NCBI GenBank assembly: GCA_946407705.1
Contig: CAMJPC010000010.1
Span: 20,723 to 84,722, forward strand
Reading direction: 5' to 3'
DNA: 64,000 bases
Source: an uncultured Clostridia bacterium
GTDB taxonomy: Bacteria; Bacillota; Clostridia; Saccharofermentanales; Saccharofermentanaceae
Of this stretch, positions 18,051 to 25,732 are shown piece by piece (the first letter of the stretch is position 1; each line of letters starts with the position of its first letter). The position numbers and the translations under genes were made by a program. Under the pieces are notes generated by a model. The model made no database searches. It had not been told where the DNA came from and worked only from the letters and a program-made list of their open reading frames with translations.

Positions 18051-18108
18051 AAAACCAAGGAGCGCGGACAGGTAATTCACAGCTTCCTGTCACGCGGCCT
18101 TGGCTTTT
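18051..18108. terminator. Bidirectional terminator between convergent genes
   Basis: AAAACCAAGG and GACAGG on the left pair with CCTGTC and CCTTGGCTTTT on the right, with a small bulge and a 13-nt loop. The minus strand ends in CCTTGGTTTTCTTATATT and the plus strand in CCTTGGCTTTT. It serves both the small gene at 17692 and the divIC-like gene that ends at 18146. A GC-rich patch with overlapping small stems precedes it (17958-18015). Confidence 0.75.
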
Positions 18109-18145
18109 CCAACTACAGCTATTTCCAAGTCCGGAGGACTATGGG

Positions 18146-18460
18146 TTACTTATTCTTGTCGGCAGTAACTCTGAAGATGATCTCGCCGGGGTAGACCATG
18201 TCGAGCTGGGCACGTGCGATGCTCTCAACGTAGGTGTTGTCCTTGCCCAATTCTTCCTGAGCCCTGATCTGTCTTAACTGATCCGATAAAGCGACCGACT
18301 GGGCCTTGAGAGAACTGTTCTCGGCCTGAAGACGGGCTTTCTGCTTGACCAGGTTGGAGAAACGCGTAACGCAGAGAATGAAGACAACGACAAAACAGAT
18401 GCAAAGCATTGCAGTCATGAATGAGATGCCGCCTGTCTTTTTGTGCTTAAGCTTCTGCAA
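18146..18460 (-). CDS. divIC: Septum formation initiator family protein (DivIC/FtsB-like)
   Basis: Short bitopic membrane protein of the cell-division complex that bridges FtsL and FtsQ/DivIB. One membrane helix (about residues 14-33) is preceded by a basic cytoplasmic tail. A heptad coiled coil (about 38-70) and the family's C-terminal SIARAQLDMVYPGEIIF block follow. Two TTG starts compete. The one at 18460 has GGGAG 7 nt upstream, while the one at 18478 lacks a site, so I use 18460 (104 aa). No ATG fits. It lies downstream of rqcP on the same strand, the order seen in Bacillus, but yabP and yabQ are absent. Confidence 0.82.
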   Translation of the reverse strand: MQKLKHKKTGGISFMTAMLCICFVVVFILCVTRFSNLVKQKARLQAENSSLKAQSVALSDQLRQIRAQEELGKDNTYVESIARAQLDMVYPGEIIFRVTADKNK

Positions 18461-18584
18461 TTTGTTTCTCCCGGTCAATTAAAGATTTTTACAATACCGA
18501 ACATTGATAGTGTGGCATAACGGCCGGGTCAAAACAACGAAATGGGGGAAAACTTAACCGAGTTGTAAAATAAGAACGCCGGCG

Positions 18585-18851
18585 TCATTCCTGAGCTTCG
18601 CCGGCGGTGTCTTCTAATAATTCGTACATGGATGAGGCTTCCTCGCGCCGCGGGGATTCGGGCAGAGCCATTACCTTGAAGCTGACTGCTCCGCCTCCGA
18701 ACATTACGGTCACGATGTCCCCGATCTTGAGCTTGGTGCCTGCCTTTGCAGGACGTCCGTTGACGTTGACGCGGCCCGCCTGGCAAACGTCGTTTGCGAC
18801 GGTGCGGCGCTTGATAACCCTTGAAAGCTTAAGAAACTTGTCTAATCTCAT
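18585..18851 (-). CDS. rqcP: RqcP-type S4 RNA-binding protein
   Basis: 88-aa S4-domain protein. The S4 fold runs from MRLDKFLKLSRVIKRRTVAN through GRVNVNGRPAKAGTKLKIGD to about residue 70, with a short acidic tail. The size and motif equal YabO/RqcP and Hsp15. In Bacillus, RqcP works with RqcH on stalled 50S subunits to add poly-alanine tails. It starts 1 nt after the recR stop, so it is coupled to recR. The neighbouring divIC-like gene matches the known yabO-divIC linkage. Confidence 0.88.
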   Translation of the reverse strand: MRLDKFLKLSRVIKRRTVANDVCQAGRVNVNGRPAKAGTKLKIGDIVTVMFGGGAVSFKVMALPESPRREEASSMYELLEDTAGEAQE

Positions 18852-18852
18852 G

Positions 18853-19473
18853 TCATTCCTTGTGTCCGCCTGCGAGCGTGACCCTGCCGCGGAGCGCGTT
18901 CATGAGGGTCAGGTCATCAGCGTATTCGATGTCAGAACCCATCGGAAGTCCTGACGCGAGCCTTGTGACGGTAATACCGGAAGGCTCCAGTATCCTTGAA
19001 AGATAAAGTGCGGTGGCATTGCCTTCTGCGTTCTGGTTCGTAGCGATGATGACCTCTGTGATCTCGCTGTGTTCAGCCAGGCGCTTTAAAAGATCCGATA
19101 TCGTCGTATCGGAAATGCTCTTGTTCTTCATAGGATCGAAAACGCCGTGAAGAACGTGATAAAGTCCGTTATATTCCCTTGCGCGCTCAAAAGTGGAGAC
19201 GTCCCTAGGAGTTTCAACGACAAGGACCGTGGTCTTGTCGCGCTGGGGATCGGAGCAGATGGGGCACGGATCCCTGTCAGTGAAGTTCTGACAGACAGAG
19301 CACCTCTTGGTGGAGGTCCTTGCCGCATTGATCGCGCCCGTCAGCTCGTTTGCCTCGTTGTCATCCATCGCAAGGATGTGGAAAGCGATGTTCTGAGCCG
19401 ATTTGCCTCCGATGCCCGGAAGCTTTGACAGACTGGTTATCAGATTCTGGATTGAAGGCGAGTATCTTGCCAC
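18853..19473 (-). CDS. recR: Recombination protein RecR
   Basis: 206-aa recombination mediator that acts with RecO/RecF to load RecA on gapped DNA. It has the N-terminal helix-hairpin-helix (SKLPGIGGKSAQNIAFHIL), a zinc finger with C58, C61, C70 and C73, and a Toprim domain beginning VLVVETPRDV. A Walker-like C-terminal block GLPMGSDIEYAD follows. It lies 12 nt after the YbaB gene, giving the conserved dnaX-ybaB-recR order. Confidence 0.96.
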   Translation of the reverse strand: MARYSPSIQNLITSLSKLPGIGGKSAQNIAFHILAMDDNEANELTGAINAARTSTKRCSVCQNFTDRDPCPICSDPQRDKTTVLVVETPRDVSTFERAREYNGLYHVLHGVFDPMKNKSISDTTISDLLKRLAEHSEITEVIIATNQNAEGNATALYLSRILEPSGITVTRLASGLPMGSDIEYADDLTLMNALRGRVTLAGGHKE

Positions 19474-19485
19474 TTGGAAGACCTC

Positions 19486-19827
19486 TTAGAAAGGCATTCT
19501 CAGACCACCGGTGATGGAGCTGATCCTCTCCTGGTTGGTCTTGTCGATCTGCTCGAGTGCCTGGTTTGCAGCTGCGATGATGAGATCCTGGAGACCCTCG
19601 ATGTCATCGGGATCAACTACGTCCTTGGAAATCTCAACGCTCTTGAGCAGATGCTTGCCTGTAACTACGACCTTAACGAGTTCGCCGCCTGCTGTGCCGG
19701 TAAATTCCATTGCCTGGATCTCAGCCTGGGCCATCTCGATCTGTCTCTGCATCTTCTGAGCCTGGGCGAGCATGTTGTTCATGTTGCCTCCCATACCCAT
19801 TCCGCCGCGGAATCCGCCTTTTGCCAT
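19486..19827 (-). CDS. YbaB/EbfC nucleoid-associated protein
   Basis: 113-aa DNA-binding protein that forms a tweezer-like dimer. The N-terminus is rich in Gly/Met/Asn (residues 1-22), then comes a long helix with MLAQAQKMQRQIEMAQ. A beta core follows, containing GTAGGELVKVVVTG and then VDPDDIEGLQDLIIAAANQA, all family hallmarks. It sits between dnaX and recR with a short 30-nt gap, as in most bacteria. It is known to bind DNA without strong sequence preference. Confidence 0.94.
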   Translation of the reverse strand: MAKGGFRGGMGMGGNMNNMLAQAQKMQRQIEMAQAEIQAMEFTGTAGGELVKVVVTGKHLLKSVEISKDVVDPDDIEGLQDLIIAAANQALEQIDKTNQERISSITGGLRMPF

Positions 19828-19857
19828 GTTAGTGTTCCTCCTGAATAGTGATACTTA

Positions 19858-22050
19858 TTAATCGCCGAAATGAATGTCGGTGTTGATACCCTTGCTCTCC
19901 GCAAGGTTCTTTAATTCTTCGAGTTTCTTTTCCTGTTCTTTCTCAACAGCATTCTTGGTAACGTTGGCGTACTGGTTCTGCGTGCAGAGGTAGAGGTGAG
20001 CTGCTCCGAACTCTTCCTTAATGTTCGTGGACACTGACTTGAATGCCGCCACGCCCTTGAGGTTGCTCATGAGCTTTGAATCGGCGTTATCGAAAACGAT
20101 GTATACCGAGTCATCTGTCCTCTTGAGAGAAGACTTCTCGAGAATAGAAGCGATGTTTGAATTGTCATTTGCGATGCCCGATACCATTGACTTCCACTTG
20201 ACCGCGATGTCTGCGTCGCCTGACGTGAGTGAAGGCTGGCGGACCTGCTGCTGGTTGTGGGGACGGCCGTCAACGATTATGCCGCTCTGGGAAACCTGCT
20301 CTGCGAGCTGTGATGTATGGGAAGGAGCAGCGGGCTTTTTCTCGGAAGGCTCATCTTCCTTCTTGGTCTCCTCGAAAACTTTTCCCAGGTCATCGAGGAA
20401 TGAATCGGAAAGCTTGCCGAAAACACCCGTACCTGAAGATTCTTCCTTCTTAGCGGGAGCGGGCTCAGCCTTGGGTTCCTCTTTCTTTTCTTCTTCAGAC
20501 TTGGAAGAGGAAGAAGCGAGATCGGTGAACGAGAAGAACGTTGAAAGGTTGAAATCCGCCTCTTTCTTCTCTTCGGCGGGGATCTCATCTTCCTTCTTCT
20601 CGGGTTCTTCCTTTTTCTCCTCGGTCTTCTCGCCGGACTTGCCGGTTACTCTGGAGAAATATGAGAATCCGGCGGAAGGCTTGTCTTCCTTCTTCTCGTC
20701 TTCGGATTTGGTCTCTTCTTTTTTCTCGGGCTCGTCCGTCTTCACGGAGGATTCCTTCTTGTCGAACTTGTCGAAAAGGGAAGTCTTTCTCTCGGAAGGC
20801 TTCTCGTCCTTCTTCTCAGGTTCTTCTTTCTTCTCCTGTACAAACAGGGAGGAAGTCTTTTCTTCCTTTGGCTTGTCCTCAGAAGCTTTCTCCTTTGAAG
20901 AAGAATCCTTGACCGAATCAGGCATCTTGATCGGAACGACCGGCAGGGTGGATTTACGTCCGCAGAGCCTCATGAGCATTATCTCGAAGCTTGTCGGGAT
21001 GTCCGGAGAACGCCTTAATTCGGGATATTCCTTGGAAAGGAAGCTGATGTAGCCTGCGAGGGTATCAGCGCTTACCTTGGATGCCGTCTGATACATGTCC
21101 TTTATCGTCTCTGACGGATAGGGCAGGTAGATGAGCGGATCTGCGTGGACCCTGATGATCAGGAGATCCCTGAAGTAAGCTGCAAGATCGAGGGTGAATA
21201 CCGTCTGGTTCTTGCCCGAATCCCTGAGCGCGGCGCAGAGTTCGACAAGCTCGTTGAACTGGCCGTCGATGAGACAGTTTGCCATCTTGAAAAGGAAGGT
21301 GCTGTCCACGGTTCCGGTTATCTGTTCGACCTGGGCCGGCGTGATCGCGGTCTCTTTGTCGGGATTAACGTATGAGATCTGGTCGAGAAGGGACAGCGCG
21401 TCACGGAGAGCTCCGTCTGAACGTGAAGCGATAAGCTTCAAAGCGTCGTCTTCGATCTTGATGCCGACCTTGTCAGAGACCTCTCTGAGGCGCTTTACGA
21501 TGTCGCCTGCGGGGATCCTTCTGAATTCATAGCGCTGGCATCTTGAGATGATGGTCGAAGGGATCTTCTCGACTTCAGTCGTTGCGAAAAGGAAGATGAC
21601 ATGCGCAGGCGGTTCCTCGATCGTCTTGAGCAGGGAGTTGAACGCGCCCTTTGAGAGCATGTGGACCTCGTCGATGATGTAGACCTTGTACTTGGTCCTT
21701 GTAGGCGTGAAATTGACTTCGCGGAGGATCGGCCTGATGTCGTCAACGCCATTGTTGGAAGCGGCGTCCATCTCGACCACGTCAAGGATTGAACCGTCCA
21801 GGATGCCTTTGCACGTGGGACACTCGTTGCAGGGATTGCCGTTTACCGGGTGCTCGCAGTTTACGGCTCTCGAAAAGATCTTCGCTATGGTGGTCTTACC
21901 TGTACCGTGCTGTCCGCAGAAAAGATATGCGTGCGCGATCCTTCCGGAGATTACCGCCTGACGGAGTGCACCGACTGAAGCTTTCTGGCCGGTAACATCG
22001 TCAAAGGTAAGAGGTCTGAATTGCCTGTAGAGCACCACATGTTCTTCCAT
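19858..22050 (-). CDS. dnaX: DNA polymerase III gamma/tau subunit
   Basis: 730-aa clamp-loader ATPase. Walker A CGQHGTGKTT (45-54), zinc site C65/C74/C77/C80, IDEVHML and SRC (sensor 1) are all present, followed by domains II and III to about residue 370. From about 385 to 590 lies a long Lys/Glu/Ser-rich, low-complexity stretch, which makes it longer than the 560-aa Bacillus protein. A C-terminal domain of about 110 residues closes the protein and probably binds the polymerase. I see no A-AAA-AAG slippery heptamer in frame, so a frameshifted gamma form is not evident. It starts 34 nt after the SRP RNA. Confidence 0.95.
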   Translation of the reverse strand: MEEHVVLYRQFRPLTFDDVTGQKASVGALRQAVISGRIAHAYLFCGQHGTGKTTIAKIFSRAVNCEHPVNGNPCNECPTCKGILDGSILDVVEMDAASNNGVDDIRPILREVNFTPTRTKYKVYIIDEVHMLSKGAFNSLLKTIEEPPAHVIFLFATTEVEKIPSTIISRCQRYEFRRIPAGDIVKRLREVSDKVGIKIEDDALKLIASRSDGALRDALSLLDQISYVNPDKETAITPAQVEQITGTVDSTFLFKMANCLIDGQFNELVELCAALRDSGKNQTVFTLDLAAYFRDLLIIRVHADPLIYLPYPSETIKDMYQTASKVSADTLAGYISFLSKEYPELRRSPDIPTSFEIMLMRLCGRKSTLPVVPIKMPDSVKDSSSKEKASEDKPKEEKTSSLFVQEKKEEPEKKDEKPSERKTSLFDKFDKKESSVKTDEPEKKEETKSEDEKKEDKPSAGFSYFSRVTGKSGEKTEEKKEEPEKKEDEIPAEEKKEADFNLSTFFSFTDLASSSSKSEEEKKEEPKAEPAPAKKEESSGTGVFGKLSDSFLDDLGKVFEETKKEDEPSEKKPAAPSHTSQLAEQVSQSGIIVDGRPHNQQQVRQPSLTSGDADIAVKWKSMVSGIANDNSNIASILEKSSLKRTDDSVYIVFDNADSKLMSNLKGVAAFKSVSTNIKEEFGAAHLYLCTQNQYANVTKNAVEKEQEKKLEELKNLAESKGINTDIHFGD

Positions 22051-22085
22051 AGTCCTAGTCCCTCGCGCGAATTGAACACAAAATA

Positions 22086-22236
22086 AAATTCGTCCCGCCC
22101 GAACTGCCGCCGAACAAGGCTGACCCGCGGCGCACGCATGAAATCCGCTTACTGCTGCTTCCTTCCGGACCTGACAGGGTTCACGGCTCAGCGTCGCACG
22201 GGACCCTGACCGGCAGCAGACCGGACGGGACGAACG
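22086..22236 (-). ncRNA. ffs: Signal recognition particle RNA
   Basis: The minus strand carries the universal SRP apical domain, GTCAGGTCCGGAAGGAAGCAG, which binds Ffh and FtsY, flanked by GTGAACCCT. The ends pair as a long closing stem: TTCGTCCCGTCC at the 5' side with GGGCGGGACGAA at the 3' side, then ATTTTATTTT as terminator. An extended -10 box (TGTTATAAT, 22250-22242) predicts a start near 22235. The RNA is thus about 150 nt, intermediate between the 4.5S and the long Bacillus form. It lies directly upstream of dnaX, as in Bacillus (scr-dnaX). Confidence 0.95.
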
Positions 22237-22303
22237 TATGAATTATAACATAAAAAACCGGTACGCCCTATAAAAGAGAAAACCGTTATGAGGACAACCT
22301 CAG

Positions 22304-23545
22304 TTACATGTAGCAGCCTCTTACGAATTCGGCCGCATATCTGCCCAACTGCTGCATTACGGCGTATGCGTTCTCTTCGTAAGCGGTCTCAACATATATA
22401 ACGAGAGCGATGGGTTCCTCGCAGTCGACTATCGCGCACTCCATGTAAGCGCCCATGTTGTAGTTCCTGCCCTGAACGTGAAGGATCGGGGTATCCTGGG
22501 CGAACGAACCCTTGATGGGTGAGGTGAGCTCGCTGTAGTACATATCGTTGATGAGTCTCTGATAGACGTCAGGCGTATTGATATAGCCGTTGTAGAGATA
22601 TCTCAGATACTCAGCCATGTCGTAGCAGGAAGTCCTGCCGCCGGCTCTGTAACGTCTGCTCCTGTAGTCACCGTAGAGGATCTTATCGTCGTAGCCTACG
22701 TAATGGCTGATCTTGTTGATCTCGGGGATGACCTTTTCCATTCCGCCCATCGAGTCGATGACGAAATTGAGCGCGATGCTGTCGTTCTTGGTGACGGCGT
22801 AATTGAGACAGTTCCTGTGGAAGAACTGCTTGCCGTACTTGAAGTTCTGGCCGATGTAGGAAGCGGAATATGCTCCGGTCGAGCCTCTTACATAAGTGGC
22901 GACGCCTGCGAGATCCTGCTTGCCTTCCTTGAGCTGGTTATACCAGACGATCTCGATCGGGATCGCATAAGCACCCGAAGGGAGGACCGGATCGAGGTTC
23001 TGATATCCGATGCTGTCACCGTACTTGAGGGATACGAACTCGAAGCAGATGCGCATGTACTGTTGTTCTTTATCTACTGCCTTGACCTTTTCCCGGAGGT
23101 TCTCGAGCATGACGGCTCTCTTCTGATAAGTTGCCGTCTGGTGCCAGCTTGCCTTCTTGAAGGTGTAGCTGGGGTTCTCGAGGATCGGGTCGGGTGAGTT
23201 GTTCTGGACCTTGGTGGAAGGAGCTTCCGTGGTCGCCTCGGTAGTGGGTGCGAATGAAGGCGCAAGGAACGTAGTCGTCTCGGTGGTGGTCTCTGTTGTG
23301 GTCGACTCTGTCGTCGTGTGGACCGGACGCCTGTATTCCTCGTATGTGGTGGTCTCTCTCTGAGCTGCGCCGACAAGGTCAGGGAAGAGCTCCGCGTAGG
23401 TCAGTCCATCGTAGGATACCTTGCGGAAAAACATGAGCACGAGAGTGACTCCGAGAGTGATGAGCACAATAGACAGCGTCCTTTTGCGGCGGGACGACTG
23501 GATCTTGGGTGCCTTCTGCAGAAATGTAGGATTTGGTCTCTTCAT
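22304..23545 (-). CDS. Beta-lactamase-fold (class A-like) membrane-anchored protein, probably non-catalytic
   Basis: 413 aa. A basic N-terminus and one membrane helix (about 24-39) anchor an extracellular protein. Residues 65-110 are a Thr/Glu-rich tether, and the remaining 290 residues resemble class A serine beta-lactamase/DD-peptidase folds. The helix where SxxK should stand reads PSGAYAIPIE (189-198), without serine-lysine geometry. The SDN position reads KNDSIALN, and the KTG strand reads HVQGRN. The active-site triad is therefore missing, suggesting a binding or scaffold role at the cell wall. I use ATG 23545 with AAAGGA upstream; an in-frame TTG lies at 23581. Confidence 0.65.
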   Translation of the reverse strand: MKRPNPTFLQKAPKIQSSRRKRTLSIVLITLGVTLVLMFFRKVSYDGLTYAELFPDLVGAAQRETTTYEEYRRPVHTTTESTTTETTTETTTFLAPSFAPTTEATTEAPSTKVQNNSPDPILENPSYTFKKASWHQTATYQKRAVMLENLREKVKAVDKEQQYMRICFEFVSLKYGDSIGYQNLDPVLPSGAYAIPIEIVWYNQLKEGKQDLAGVATYVRGSTGAYSASYIGQNFKYGKQFFHRNCLNYAVTKNDSIALNFVIDSMGGMEKVIPEINKISHYVGYDDKILYGDYRSRRYRAGGRTSCYDMAEYLRYLYNGYINTPDVYQRLINDMYYSELTSPIKGSFAQDTPILHVQGRNYNMGAYMECAIVDCEEPIALVIYVETAYEENAYAVMQQLGRYAAEFVRGCYM

Positions 23546-23715
23546 CGGTGTCCTTTTGGGGTGCTCGAAAACATTACGCAACGATTGTAAATAAAATAAA
23601 TGGTCTTTTCAACGGCGAAGCTTAGTGAATACGGCACGGGAACGGAATTCCGGGGCTATAAACACTACATTTTGTTAATACTGCATATGAACTCACTAAA
23701 TGTTGTGTTTTTTTA

Positions 23716-23744
23716 TTGACAAAAAATCAAGCAAAGGTTAGAAT
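23716..23744 (+). promoter_or_regulatory. Promoter of veg
   Basis: TTGACA (23716-23721), a 17-nt spacer and TAGAAT (23739-23744) give a near-consensus promoter. It fits the known very strong vegetative transcription of veg in Bacillus. Confidence 0.85.
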
Positions 23745-23823
23745 TGTCCTGTGTTTCAATAATCATTCATTTTTTATAAGGATATCTGATTATTCTAACA
23801 ATCACCGAGCGGAGGACAGCTTC

Positions 23824-24090
23824 ATGATTATCAGTTCAGATCTGGAGAAATGCAGGAGCAAGTTTCAGGATCTCATCGGCAAGAGAATAGTCTGCAAGAC
23901 AAACGGCGGACGTAAGAGGATAATCACATACATCGGTACTGTCGAGCACTGCTATCCCAATGTTTTCACACTTCTTTGCGAGAACGAGTCAGGCAAGCAG
24001 TCGATCGTATCCTTCAGCTACATCGATGTCCTCACAAGAACTGTCCGTGTAGGCATTATGCCCGAGAAGTCTCAGGAAGTCGCAGTCTGA
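23824..24090 (+). CDS. veg: Veg family protein
   Basis: 88-aa small protein. The core LIGKRIVCKTNGGRKRIITYIGTV and the later SFSYIDVLTRTV align by eye with Bacillus Veg (GKRLTLKANGGRRK and SYSYADILTETV). In Bacillus, Veg stimulates biofilm matrix genes by acting on SinR; the wider role is unclear. I start at ATG 23824, which has GCGGAGGA upstream; earlier in-frame codons lack such a site. A strong promoter and a strong terminator frame the gene as a one-gene unit. ispE follows on the same strand, a linkage also seen in Bacillus. Confidence 0.9.
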   Translation: MIISSDLEKCRSKFQDLIGKRIVCKTNGGRKRIITYIGTVEHCYPNVFTLLCENESGKQSIVSFSYIDVLTRTVRVGIMPEKSQEVAV

Positions 24091-24115
24091 GGTCTTTGTA
24101 ACAAAAGCAACTCAC

Positions 24116-24154
24116 AACCGCAGGATGGCAAAGCTTACCTGCGGTTCTTTTTTT
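24116..24154 (+). terminator. Terminator of veg
   Basis: AACCGCAGG (24116-24124) pairs with CCTGCGGTT (24138-24146) and is followed by CTTTTTTTT, a classic intrinsic terminator. Confidence 0.92.
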
Positions 24155-24193
24155 GTTCACGGTAAGTTAGCAGTATCGGCAAAACTGACAGCG

Positions 24194-24199
24194 TATAAT
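24194..24199 (+). promoter_or_regulatory. -10 box for ispE
   Basis: A perfect TATAAT lies 52 nt before the start of ispE and just after the veg terminator. No clear -35 is visible at the proper distance. Confidence 0.5.
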
Positions 24200-24250
24200 A
24201 TTATTATGAAGTAATTGCATATCAGAGGGTATTTGAAGCAGGAACTGCTC

Positions 24251-25177
24251 ATGGCTACGGATTCATACGAGATAACAGCAAACGCCAAGATAAACCTCTT
24301 TCTGAGGGTAAACGGCACATTGCCGAACGGCTATCACAGACTTTACACGGTAATGCAGGAGATCGCCTGCTCAGACCGTATCACCGTTAATGTCGATCCT
24401 GCCCGCAAGGGATTCAAGATCACCTGCATCGGCAGAAATGACATAGCTCCCAGGAAGAACCTCTGCAGGAAGGCCTGCGACAGGTTCTATTCCAACATGA
24501 GAAAGTCAACTCCGGGCTTCAAGGCTCCCTATACGGAGATCGAGCTCATCAAGAACATCCCTTCCGAATCCGGCATGGGCGGCGGAAGCTCAGATGCCGC
24601 TGCAATACTGATGGTCCTCCAGGAACATTTCGGAGAACCCTTCAATGAAGACCAGCTTTTAAGGATCGCCGTAAACGTAGGCGCTGACGTTCCTTTCTTC
24701 CTTTACGGCGGAACGGCTCTCTGCGAGAGGGTGGGCGAGGATGTCACCGAGATCGGAAGCCTCGCGGGATTGGGCCTCCTGATCGCCAAGCCTCAGGCGG
24801 GCGTATCAACTCCCGAGTGCTTTGCACTGATCGACAGGGAACCCGTCAAGCCTTTCAACGAGAAGGCTTATGCCGATTACATCGAGAGTCTCAGGCAGCC
24901 TTCGAAGGATTCCGCGGAACTCTTCCGGAAGGTAGTAGCTGGCGGAGATCTTCTCGTAAACGATCTCGAAGCACCTGCCATAACGCTCGTTCCGGAGATC
25001 GCCGACATTAAGACCGCGCTCATGAAGACCGGTGCCGCGCACTGCTGCATGACTGGCTCGGGAAGCGCTGTTTTCGCGCTTTTCGAGAATCTGGAAGATG
25101 CCGCAAGAGCAAAAGAACAGGCAAAAAAGGATCCTGTTCTCTCAAAGTGCAGTCTTATTCTTTCTGAGACGGTCTGA
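24251..25177 (+). CDS. ispE: 4-diphosphocytidyl-2-C-methyl-D-erythritol kinase
   Basis: 308-aa GHMP kinase of the non-mevalonate isoprenoid pathway. It phosphorylates CDP-ME at the 2-hydroxyl. The substrate lysine region ANAKINLFLRV, the ATP loop PSESGMGGGSSDAAA and the C-terminal MTGSGSAVFALF glycine motif are all visible. I chose ATG 24251 because AGGAA lies 6 nt upstream; a TTG at 24215 in frame has no site. It is the only isoprenoid gene in the window. Its stop lies 1 nt from the end of the opposite-strand GNAT gene. Confidence 0.95.
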   Translation: MATDSYEITANAKINLFLRVNGTLPNGYHRLYTVMQEIACSDRITVNVDPARKGFKITCIGRNDIAPRKNLCRKACDRFYSNMRKSTPGFKAPYTEIELIKNIPSESGMGGGSSDAAAILMVLQEHFGEPFNEDQLLRIAVNVGADVPFFLYGGTALCERVGEDVTEIGSLAGLGLLIAKPQAGVSTPECFALIDREPVKPFNEKAYADYIESLRQPSKDSAELFRKVVAGGDLLVNDLEAPAITLVPEIADIKTALMKTGAAHCCMTGSGSAVFALFENLEDAARAKEQAKKDPVLSKCSLILSETV

Positions 25178-25178
25178 T

Positions 25179-25709
25179 CTACAGACGCTTTGCGAAAAGC
25201 CCTCTCGGATAGCCTCTCGAATCCTCTTTGTCTATTAGCTCAAAGCCGCGTGCCTTGTAGAACGCGGTCATTTTTTTGTTCACGGTGGAGCAGTGGAGGA
25301 GCATAACGTCGCAGCCGTTCTCCTTCGCGTATTCCTCGCATTTGGCCATGAGGCTTATGCCGAGGCCTGCGCGCCTTGATTCCTGAAGTACGGCAAAACG
25401 CGAGATGTACGAAGCCTTTTTAAATCCCGAAAGGAATCTCGCGGTCTTCTCCGAGAAGCTGTATTTTACGGGCACGGAAGTAAGTCCGGCCGTTATCGTT
25501 CCGATAGCTTTCTCGTCATCGAAAACCGCGATGCAGTTATTGTTCTTTATGCGGTCCTCGACAGACTCGATAGATTCGGTCATGGCTTCGAGCATCGATT
25601 CCTTTATCCTGGACTCGGTGCAGTATGTGAGCATGGCTGTGCGCAGCAGCTGCTGTATCGCAGCCGCATCACGGAGCTCTGCGGTCCTTGTGACAAGATC
25701 GCCGTTCAT
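25179..25709 (-). CDS. GNAT-family N-acetyltransferase
   Basis: 176-aa acetyl-CoA-dependent acetyltransferase. The acetyl-CoA loop is visible as SRRAGLGISLM, preceded by ISRFAVLQE (strand beta-4), and the C-terminal VNKKMTAFYKARGFELI block is typical. It begins 24 nt after the argF stop, on the same strand, and so looks like the last gene of the arginine operon. No argJ is present in the operon, so this enzyme could supply N-acetylglutamate (short stand-alone NAGS enzymes are known). That is inference; a generic GNAT is equally possible by sequence. Confidence 0.75.
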   Translation of the reverse strand: MNGDLVTRTAELRDAAAIQQLLRTAMLTYCTESRIKESMLEAMTESIESVEDRIKNNNCIAVFDDEKAIGTITAGLTSVPVKYSFSEKTARFLSGFKKASYISRFAVLQESRRAGLGISLMAKCEEYAKENGCDVMLLHCSTVNKKMTAFYKARGFELIDKEDSRGYPRGLFAKRL

Positions 25710-25732
25710 CTTATTGGTGTGATTCCTTTATC

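Noticed and set aside
20700..20740. Run of six A on the minus strand in dnaX as a frameshift site
   Set aside because: The phase is AAA AAA GAA, not A AAA AAG; no downstream stop and stem arrangement that would yield a gamma form was seen.
20021..21052. Open frame of 343 codons on plus, antisense to dnaX
   Set aside because: Ser/Phe-rich shadow created by the Lys/Glu repeats of dnaX; no ribosome site and no recognisable domain.
23233..23350. Thr-rich coding repeat in the beta-lactamase-like gene as a tandem repeat locus
   Set aside because: Repeat units are irregular at the DNA level; this is a normal low-complexity tether.
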